From positions 1 to 64,000 of the forward strand of contig JAFUJS010000013.1 of the NCBI GenBank assembly GCA_017468115.1: a stretch of DNA of 64,000 nt, in the 5' to 3' direction. Shown here one piece after another: positions 53,090-61,085 of the stretch. Under the pieces are notes generated by a model. That model did not search any database. It was not told the origin of the DNA and saw nothing but the letters and a program-made list of their open reading frames with translations. A program made the position numbers and the translations under genes. The stretch comes from Clostridia bacterium (GTDB lineage Bacteria > Bacillota_A > Clostridia > Oscillospirales > CAG-272). Position 1 is the stretch's first letter. Every line of letters begins with the position of its first letter.

Positions 53090-53236
53090 ATCCACCTACG
53101 GTGGATGAAATCGCTTTCGCGATGAAATCCTGCTTCGCAGGGTTGTATTTAGACGGATTTGATTTCATCCAAGGGCTTGTCCTTGGATTTCATCTGAACG
53201 AAGTGAAGATTTCATCGTTGATGTGCAACGATTTCA
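53090..53236. repeat. Mini-hairpin array in two opposed halves
   Basis: 53090-53143 holds ATCCACC/GGTGGAT, ATCGC/GCGAT and ATCCTGC/GCAGGGT spaced by GAA. 53168-53236 holds ATCCAAGG/CCTTGGAT, a weak middle unit and ATCGTTG/CAACGAT spaced by TTC, the same array reversed. The first half shares its design with 40428-40505. Confidence 0.82.
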
Positions 53237-53470
53237 TTTAACCAACAGAAAAAGAGATAACATTTCGGCTACGAACCGATTTGTTATCTCTTTCTTTCGT
53301 TATAAGAACCTGCTACGCAGAACCTTGTTATTCGCTTAGCTTATAATAAGGGGTTGGGGTTTAGCCCATAATGCGTTTGACCGGTCAAATGCGATGCTCG
53401 CACTTAGTGAAATTATCAAATTCTCCGCTAAGAACATCACACATTCTCTGTTGGCATTTTGTTTTAAGTA

Positions 53471-56400
53471 TTACCTCATACCCGCAATCAGCACGAATAT
53501 GTCGTCTATGGTTAGATAGCCCTTACCTACAAGTATCTTGAAATACTGACCGTTTAGCGCTACAAACTCCTCATATGAAACGTAGTCTTTCCACTCCTCA
53601 TATGTATAAAGTCCGTATGTCTCAATGTCAGCCTCCATCTTCTCCTTGTCATACATATAGTCCTCGCCAAACTCAAAGTATGTAAGCATACCCGGAACGT
53701 CCTCGATTGTAAGAGTCATAAAGCCATTTACAATTACGTTGTCGTTACATGCAGATCTTAACGAGTAGCAGGATGTGTACACGTATTCCATCTCAGATGA
53801 AATCAGCACAGCATTTTCAAACACTCCGTTTTCGTCAAGACAAGCAAAGCTGTGTCCAATGTAATCTTTATAATTCCTTGCATGGATATAAACAAACTCG
53901 TTCAAGGTTATATCAAAGAAGCCATGCTCCTCAACCACCTTCAGGGTCTTACCGTTGGAGAAGCCTAAGGTTATAACATTGTACCAGCCATCGCCATGAT
54001 TCCAGAACATTGAAATCGGCATCGGCTCAAGTCTGCCCGCAATCGGGTTCCAGGAAAGAACTATGTCGCCCTGCTTCAAGGAGTCAAGCCTTGCAACGCT
54101 TCCGTCCGCAAGAGTTACAAGAGTGTCGCCTGTAAAGCATCCGTTTGTGGACCAATTATAGCTCTTGCTGATTGTTTGTCCTGTAGTTTTATCTGTAAAG
54201 ATAATTCTCACACTACCACTCGCACCGTCACTTTTCTTTTTAACGGTGAAAATTTTATTATTCTCATCATATGACGCCGTCGCTCCCGAGCCGGAAACGT
54301 TAATATCGCATTTGTAGCTTCCTGTACCGCCATAAACATTAATTATTCTTGACTCTGTGCTTCCTATGTTGCTAAAATCATCCTTGTTAATCATGGTCTC
54401 CTCTATCTTAAGAGGCTGATACCATTTGGTTGTAAACAAGCTGGTCAAGTAGTCTTTTCCTTCAAATGAATATGTTTCAAAGCTACTACAAGCAACACCA
54501 TCCAAGAACCAACCATTAAACTTATAGGTGTTACTACTATCTCCTGTGCTTGCATTCTTAGCATCAAGTCTTGTTGAAATATCGTACTCATTGCCAACAA
54601 CTACGTTTGTAGAATAAATCGGTCTTATTATAGTGTCTCCGTAGCAAGAAAGTCTAAGCGCAAGAGCACCTGTTTTATTCACCAATCCGCTTTCATTGTC
54701 AGGCACTATGGTATTTCCCAAATACAAGTCATCAAAATCAGAAATAGCAGAGAGTCCTTGAGGTGCTTCAATTAAGCATTCACCCTGTACCATCAGTGTA
54801 AGGTCAACAATTTTAGACAGGTCAGCCTTTGCAATAGAGCCGCAAATATTTAAGTTCTTAAGCTCCATGCTTACAGGATGATGGTCTTTAGTGCTAGAAA
54901 GAGTAATATTTACATTGTTAACGCACGAATTGTTACCTATGATGTATATCTCCGTTGCATCCTCAACGAAGATAGTTCCACGATTTGCCACAGCTGACGC
55001 ATCCTGACTCCAGTCAATTATTACAAGCTTATTATTTATAACAGCCGGAGTGTTTGTATGGTCGTAGGTAGCACACAAATCCCATTTTGCATAAAGGATT
55101 ACGTCCTGAGGGTTTGCCTTCAACGCCTCCCTTTCTAATGGCTGTGTAAGCGTTTCATCAATAAACCAACCTACAAACTTATGATATTTGTAATACTCCT
55201 TGTATACAGGCTCAAGAAGAGATATATTTTCAATAGTGTCTACACGATAGGTGCCAAACGCAACAGTAGGCAGCCCGGCTTCTTCTCTTTCATCTATTCT
55301 TCCCTCGTTGCCCTCTTCGTTATCAAGAACAACGCCGCCATTTAGAGTATATGTAATCTTGTAGGACTTCATATCCCAAAGAGCCTTAATAGTGACTAAA
55401 GAATCCTTCTTAACGGTTGGCAAATATCCAATTGATGTGCCCGCTCCGCATTCTCCATAGTATTCACCATCAACGGTGATATCCCAGCCGCTAATAGTTC
55501 TGCCGTCGCTTGTGATTTTAATTTTCGTTAGGTCGTAAGGATTCTCAACACTGCAATCAGCAATATAAGGCTTATTGTCAGCGTTTTCAGTGCTTCCGCC
55601 AATGATGCCGGTGCCACCATTAAAGTCTACCATTACATCATATACAATAGGCGTATGCTTGGCGTAAACCATATAATAGCCATTTATTGGTTCATAATTA
55701 AGGATATCAACATTTGAATTAATCTCGGTAACCATGGAATAACTCTTGTCGCCATACCAGCTAACATCCTTCTCGTAACCATTTATAATCATATCAGGGA
55801 AGGTAATGGTCGGTTCCTCTGTCCAAACGGCAGTAAGTATGACCTTTCCGTAGTTTTTATCATTCAAGTCAGTTACCGCCTGCGCAAGGGTTGAGTAATC
55901 GATTCCGTTGTCACCCTTCCAATAAAGTAGCTTGTACTTAAGAATGTCGTTAACATCCTTTTTGCTTTGGTTGTCAGAAACAAACGAAACATTATACTCT
56001 TTCTTATACTCGTTTTCATCCAGAGAAATCGAGTAGTCGCCGGTATAATAGATATCATCAAAGTCTCCCTCGGTTGCACCGTTGCCGTCGAATACAAGAG
56101 CATTAAGCTCCCATTGAGCATAAAGCATCTGCTTTTTCTGGTTAGGGTTGTATTTTACCGCATCCTCCGGTGTTACTTTGTTACCGCCGGAAATTTTGTC
56201 AAACCAACCAAGGAATTTATAGCCTGTACGGTTAAGCTCAACGAGTCCCGCCTCGCCATAAGTGCTATTTTCATCATAAATTGAAACGTCAATGTCATTT
56301 AAGTCGTAATCAAGACCGTTGGTATTAAGCACAATCTCAAAATCCTGAGTCATTAGGTTTGTGCCATAGCCGCCAACTATGTATTCAAGAAGGGCAACTA

Positions 56401-59400
56401 TGTCGTCAGGAGTAATTGCCTTATCAAGGTTCAAGTCCGCTTCCTTGGTTTCAAGAGGATATTCGCTGGAATTTACGTAGAACTTAGCAAGAAGAACTGC
56501 GTCCATCAGGTCCACGGTTCCGTCGTCGTTAACGTCACCGGGAAGGTCCTCTACTACCTTAATATAGCCATCACGTGTAACCACGTTGATTCTTGTGCCG
56601 TTGGAAAATCCTCCCTCGATTTGCACGCCGTCCTTTGATGCGCCCATATCGCTGTAAACTACGGATATATCATAAACATCGCCCAGCTTAGCAGCCTCGG
56701 TTACCTTAAAGGTAAGCTTTAGGATGTTGCCATCTCCCTCTATGAGGGCGCTGTTGGCAAGCAGGAAGTTATAGCCATAGTCAACCGCTCCGCTTTCAGA
56801 AACCATGCTTCCCTTAAACAAATCGCCGTTTTGCGGTGTTCCAACAAGCTCAAGTCCATCGGAATATCTAATGCCGAAGTTAACCGCCTTAACTCCCGGA
56901 TTGTTAATTAGCTGAACATATACAACTACCAGGTCGCCGCCGTTTAGAACATAACCGTTGCTAACCGCAACTGTTGGCAGCTCTCTTTCTTCTTCGGTTA
57001 TCTCGTTTTCGTCAACAACCTCTTTTGTAAATACCTTTCCGTCCTTCTTGCACACGCAGGTATAGGTATAAACAATGTACCAGGATTGTGTGCCGTTTTT
57101 GTTATCAAGAAGTCTTACCTCCTCGCTAACTGAATAATGATGCGCCTCAAAATGTTCTCCATTATCACAACGATGTAAGTTCTCGTTGAAATAAATATAA
57201 TCGTGCGCTTGCTTTGGTACAAGGACGCCTTCTGCTAAAACCGCTTTACAAACGGCACAATCAACCTTACCAATTACGCTCTCGTCTGTACAAGATGGCT
57301 TTTCGATGCTATCGTAATCAGGAGTGTGCTCCAGCTTTCTTAGATAGAATAGCTTTATGTCTCCGCACCCACTGCACTCATAATAATCATAACCAATCTC
57401 CGAGCAAGTCGATTCCTTAGACAGCTCGGGAATATGAACATATCCGCTTTTTTCGTCAATGAAGTTGCTTCCGTGTCCGCATATTACCTCAATATCAAAG
57501 CTAACATTGATATCATTATACTTAAGAGTAACCCTACGTGTGCCATAGGTTGTATAGTCACCCTCTATAATCACATCTGAAATGTTGCTCTCTTTAATAT
57601 ACGTGTAGGCAACCTTTCCTGTTCTGTAGGTTTCCTTAATTGTAATGCCCCCTAAATTATCCTTGAACGTACCGGAAACATAGGAGTTCTTTAGGTTCTC
57701 AACCTGTGTATCTACAACCTCATCTTTTTCAACTGTCATATCAACCTCTTTTGCGTAATAAACAGTTGATTCTCCAATCTTGACAGCAAGCAAGAAAACA
57801 GTAGGCATTGTTACGTTTTCGTCACTTTCGTTCATTGTGTCAAAACCATAAACGTCTAAAATTTCATATTCTCGTTCGATACCACCGGCAAAAACCTTAA
57901 GATTATCTGTTCTTAGACTATTTATTTCAGCCACTATGCCATCAAGGCTAACAACGGTCAGACTTGAAATACCGAATGAGGCGATTTTTTGGTTGTCTAT
58001 AATTAACCTTCCGTCCTCATCCTTGGTATACTCAAATTCAATTGAGCTTCTGCTATCTGTAATTACGCCCTTGCCGTTGCTGGAAAGCGCAAGGCTATAG
58101 TTAAGGCTCTCACATTCATAATAATCTGTTGATATTCCATCTGTCTTTTCTGTTTTCTCATAAACAAAGTATTGCTTTGAGCTTTCTCCTGCCCGGTAAA
58201 CGCAGTCGTAAAATTTGTTATTTGAATTGATATCACCAAAGCTTAGCTCAATATCATATCTTGCGCCGGTCCTATTTATTATCGTCATTATATCTTCCGG
58301 CGACTTTTCGATAGGTGTTTCATCGTACAAAAGCTTACAGTTGCTTTTACGTGTTCCGTATCCGGATTGGCACTTAAGCTCATATTTTGCCTTGGTGTAA
58401 CAAGCATTTGATTCTACCGCGTAAATGTTTTCATCACGTGTTACCGTACCAAAAAGCCCTCCAACCTGTGCATTTATAAATGGATAAACTGTAGAATCGG
58501 GATTATATATAGACTTTACATAGGTAGAAACTACTGTACCCTCGTCCACAATGGAATACCCAACAGCACCGTTGTTTCTTCCGCAAAGTCCGCCGGTATA
58601 TACGTTGTTTTGGTTTTTTACGGTGTCGTTTCCGCCAAAGCTATGTGTGGATGATGCAGAAATGTGGCTGTTATTAACCTGACAAAAAGCAATCATGTTA
58701 TTATTTACGCCCGCAACACCTCCGGCATAAACATATATATTTCTGTTGATTTGGCTGTTGTCCACAGTTACAGAAAGGCCGTACGGGTAGTATAAAACTT
58801 CTTTTGTTTGACTTGTCAAAGCGGGATATTTTAAAAGCGTTATGTCAAAGTATTCGAGCTCACAAATATCTTTGTAGCCCTCTTTCTTTAGCTCCTGTAG
58901 TGCTTCTATTTCCTGTTCTGTCAAATTGCGCTCCAAAAGCTCATCAATATTGGTTATGGTAACAGTTTTTGTCGCTTCCTTCTTTTTCTGCTCCTTAACC
59001 TCATCGGTGTCGTCGCCATTATACAGGCTACTGTCAATTGTACAGTATCTAATGTTACCCTCGTTATTTCCGGCAATAACGCCTGCATAAATTGTGGTAG
59101 CGGTGGTTTTTGCCTCGTCTATTTCAGGGCTTACCTTCACGTTATAGAGTGTCAAATCTGACACCTGTCCGCTTGGACCTATTTCTCCAAAAAGACCAAA
59201 GCTGGTTCCCTTTTTATTTCCTTTAACTGTAAAATTGCTTACTGTGTAGCCGTTGCCATTTAGTGAACCTGTGAATTTGTCATAAACAACATTTTGGCTA
59301 CTATTGATTCTTTCGCCAAGAGGCGCTATTTCTTTCTCCTCAAAGTCTATATCGCCAATCAAGCAATAGTGCTTATCCATTTCTTCGCTGATAGAAAGGA

Positions 59401-61069
59401 ATTGTTCCACTGTCGCAATTAGATACGGGTCCTCTGCAGTACCGCTTCCTCCTTGGAATTTACCGTTTGTTCCAACGTTAAAATTCATAGAAGTAAGCTC
59501 CTCGTCCCTATACATAAGCCTTGCGGTTACTGATGAAACGCTTGAGTCCACATAAAATACTCCGTCTGTGCTTGTGCTTACATTAACATCGTATTTATAG
59601 TCATCCTTGTCAATATCAAAAAGCTCACAAGCGCTATCAGGAATTTGATTTAGATATACTGTTTGCTTATGGATTACATTACCAAAGGTTTGGCTGTCAT
59701 TGTTTGCAATCTCATAAACTCTATCGTCTGTGCTCTTGATAACATAAGAGTCTTCTATTGCAAGGATATATACAATATCCCTTGCAAATTGTGTCCTTAT
59801 CTCCTCCTCACGAAGCATGGACACCTCATAAAGGCTTTGCATCTCTGTTACCTTATTACCGTTCTCATCCTCGCTGTATATACCCTCGATTTGCGCCCTT
59901 GTTACCGCTGCGCCTGTGGCTTTATCGTATACATATTGCTCGGTGCCGTTTGAAAGCATATACTCATATTGATAAAGATTACAAAAGGCAAGTATATCGT
60001 TTGTCATACGCTCTGTTTGATAAACATCATATGCAAAAAGGATTGCCATCAACTCAGGAGATGAGTCCTCCTCTACTAGATCGTCGTTTTTTGAAACCAC
60101 ATCATAATAGCATTGAACTATTGACTTACTTGACTCTGTGCCTGTTATATAGTCGTAATATTCATCTCTGTCATTCATTAGGGATGTATATAATAAGTCG
60201 TAATAGTTCTTTATTACCTCATCAGACGCATTGTTTTTTATAGCGTTCTTTAGCAAGGCATAATATGCGGTTGTGCTCTTGCTGTTGCCAACTATTGAGC
60301 CATATATATAGTTTCTGTACTGGTTATAGCTAAAGTTGCCCTCTCCACTAAGCATAAAGGTCTCAAGCTTCGCCTTGTCGTTAGCGTTATCAATTGCAGA
60401 GGCTGTCTCGTTTATTATTTCATTTGTAGAGTCGTTAATTTGATTTGACAAGTCATCTATCTGCTCCTCAATGCCGGAAAGCTGATTTTTCACCTGGTCA
60501 AACTGTTGATTTAGCCTATCCTCCATCTGTGCCATTTCGGATGCAGGTGCTTCTCCGCCAAGAAACAGCTTAACTAAACCGGTAGCTGCATTCATAATTG
60601 CTGACGCAACCTGACCATATGGGCCACAGCACGCCACTATATTTGAAATTGCACTCCAAATCGCTTCTATCGCTCCTGCAGTATTAACACCACCATTGTT
60701 TTTGTCGCTCTCAAGTGCAGCCTTTAGCTTAGGCAGATCAGCTACAAGAGCGTTTGCTATTGCCGCACCACGCTCGACGTATTTTTCTACCTTATCTTTC
60801 TTAGCATCTAATGCCGCCTTGTCCTCCTGCTTTTTCAAGGACTTCTTAATCGCCTTAAGCTTTCTGTCAATGCTGTTAAGCCTTTTTTGCGTTTTAAGGT
60901 CACTTAATTCAACAGTGCATCTTATATCAGCGCTGAAATAAGCCAGTTGAAGCTGATTTATATTGACATCAAGCTCCGGTGCCTCGGCAGCTGACACGGT
61001 GGAAAAAACCACCGGTAGCAGCATTACCAGAGCAAGAAGAACAACGACTATTCTGGTTATTTTCTTCAT
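53471..61069 (-). CDS. Giant secreted protein: GLUG-like, cohesin-like, dockerin, InlB-type repeats, C-terminal Hint domain
   Basis: 2532 residues with a signal peptide (1-28, ending VSAAE). Residues 40-450 are helical, with a coiled coil near 180-230 (QMEDRLNQQFDQV). GLUG-like beta-helix blocks (GLFGEIG, AGVIAGNNEG, GGLCGRNNGAVG) occupy about 560-960. A Cys-rich segment near 1200-1270 (YYECSGCG, CAVCK) is followed by a cohesin-like domain (about 1370-1500) and a dockerin (about 1508-1565, GDVNDDGTVDLMDAV, ADLNLDKAITPDD). InlB/Listeria-Bacteroides-type repeats (GYKFLGWF, LYAQW) extend to about 2000. The Hint domain starts at Cys2311 (CFTGDTLVTLADG) with VVEEHGFF and IVNGFM, then an acidic helical tail. 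Hint domains self-process. ATG with GGGAGG, 16 bases after the upstream gene. Confidence 0.88.
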   Translation of the reverse strand: MKKITRIVVVLLALVMLLPVVFSTVSAAEAPELDVNINQLQLAYFSADIRCTVELSDLKTQKRLNSIDRKLKAIKKSLKKQEDKAALDAKKDKVEKYVERGAAIANALVADLPKLKAALESDKNNGGVNTAGAIEAIWSAISNIVACCGPYGQVASAIMNAATGLVKLFLGGEAPASEMAQMEDRLNQQFDQVKNQLSGIEEQIDDLSNQINDSTNEIINETASAIDNANDKAKLETFMLSGEGNFSYNQYRNYIYGSIVGNSKSTTAYYALLKNAIKNNASDEVIKNYYDLLYTSLMNDRDEYYDYITGTESSKSIVQCYYDVVSKNDDLVEEDSSPELMAILFAYDVYQTERMTNDILAFCNLYQYEYMLSNGTEQYVYDKATGAAVTRAQIEGIYSEDENGNKVTEMQSLYEVSMLREEEIRTQFARDIVYILAIEDSYVIKSTDDRVYEIANNDSQTFGNVIHKQTVYLNQIPDSACELFDIDKDDYKYDVNVSTSTDGVFYVDSSVSSVTARLMYRDEELTSMNFNVGTNGKFQGGSGTAEDPYLIATVEQFLSISEEMDKHYCLIGDIDFEEKEIAPLGERINSSQNVVYDKFTGSLNGNGYTVSNFTVKGNKKGTSFGLFGEIGPSGQVSDLTLYNVKVSPEIDEAKTTATTIYAGVIAGNNEGNIRYCTIDSSLYNGDDTDEVKEQKKKEATKTVTITNIDELLERNLTEQEIEALQELKKEGYKDICELEYFDITLLKYPALTSQTKEVLYYPYGLSVTVDNSQINRNIYVYAGGVAGVNNNMIAFCQVNNSHISASSTHSFGGNDTVKNQNNVYTGGLCGRNNGAVGYSIVDEGTVVSTYVKSIYNPDSTVYPFINAQVGGLFGTVTRDENIYAVESNACYTKAKYELKCQSGYGTRKSNCKLLYDETPIEKSPEDIMTIINRTGARYDIELSFGDINSNNKFYDCVYRAGESSKQYFVYEKTEKTDGISTDYYECESLNYSLALSSNGKGVITDSRSSIEFEYTKDEDGRLIIDNQKIASFGISSLTVVSLDGIVAEINSLRTDNLKVFAGGIEREYEILDVYGFDTMNESDENVTMPTVFLLAVKIGESTVYYAKEVDMTVEKDEVVDTQVENLKNSYVSGTFKDNLGGITIKETYRTGKVAYTYIKESNISDVIIEGDYTTYGTRRVTLKYNDINVSFDIEVICGHGSNFIDEKSGYVHIPELSKESTCSEIGYDYYECSGCGDIKLFYLRKLEHTPDYDSIEKPSCTDESVIGKVDCAVCKAVLAEGVLVPKQAHDYIYFNENLHRCDNGEHFEAHHYSVSEEVRLLDNKNGTQSWYIVYTYTCVCKKDGKVFTKEVVDENEITEEERELPTVAVSNGYVLNGGDLVVVYVQLINNPGVKAVNFGIRYSDGLELVGTPQNGDLFKGSMVSESGAVDYGYNFLLANSALIEGDGNILKLTFKVTEAAKLGDVYDISVVYSDMGASKDGVQIEGGFSNGTRINVVTRDGYIKVVEDLPGDVNDDGTVDLMDAVLLAKFYVNSSEYPLETKEADLNLDKAITPDDIVALLEYIVGGYGTNLMTQDFEIVLNTNGLDYDLNDIDVSIYDENSTYGEAGLVELNRTGYKFLGWFDKISGGNKVTPEDAVKYNPNQKKQMLYAQWELNALVFDGNGATEGDFDDIYYTGDYSISLDENEYKKEYNVSFVSDNQSKKDVNDILKYKLLYWKGDNGIDYSTLAQAVTDLNDKNYGKVILTAVWTEEPTITFPDMIINGYEKDVSWYGDKSYSMVTEINSNVDILNYEPINGYYMVYAKHTPIVYDVMVDFNGGTGIIGGSTENADNKPYIADCSVENPYDLTKIKITSDGRTISGWDITVDGEYYGECGAGTSIGYLPTVKKDSLVTIKALWDMKSYKITYTLNGGVVLDNEEGNEGRIDEREEAGLPTVAFGTYRVDTIENISLLEPVYKEYYKYHKFVGWFIDETLTQPLEREALKANPQDVILYAKWDLCATYDHTNTPAVINNKLVIIDWSQDASAVANRGTIFVEDATEIYIIGNNSCVNNVNITLSSTKDHHPVSMELKNLNICGSIAKADLSKIVDLTLMVQGECLIEAPQGLSAISDFDDLYLGNTIVPDNESGLVNKTGALALRLSCYGDTIIRPIYSTNVVVGNEYDISTRLDAKNASTGDSSNTYKFNGWFLDGVACSSFETYSFEGKDYLTSLFTTKWYQPLKIEETMINKDDFSNIGSTESRIINVYGGTGSYKCDINVSGSGATASYDENNKIFTVKKKSDGASGSVRIIFTDKTTGQTISKSYNWSTNGCFTGDTLVTLADGSVARLDSLKQGDIVLSWNPIAGRLEPMPISMFWNHGDGWYNVITLGFSNGKTLKVVEEHGFFDITLNEFVYIHARNYKDYIGHSFACLDENGVFENAVLISSEMEYVYTSCYSLRSACNDNVIVNGFMTLTIEDVPGMLTYFEFGEDYMYDKEKMEADIETYGLYTYEEWKDYVSYEEFVALNGQYFKILVGKGYLTIDDIFVLIAGMR

Positions 61070-61085
61070 TCTCTACTTCCTCCCG

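Larger units (their letters stand above)
52973..53460. repeat. Nested inverted-repeat island between convergent genes
   Basis: The outermost arms AAAATGCCAACAGA (52973-52986) and TCTGTTGGCATTTT (53447-53460) are perfect. Inside lie a stem GCGTGATGTCC near 52991, TCAAATCCGTCTA (53021-53033) against TAGACGGATTTGA (53150-53162), a GAACCCC hairpin (53033-53076) and the mini-hairpin array 53090-53236. A 12-bp stem AAAGAGATAACA / TGTTATCTCTTT follows at 53251-53293. No coding capacity is evident in this 500-base gap. Confidence 0.85.
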
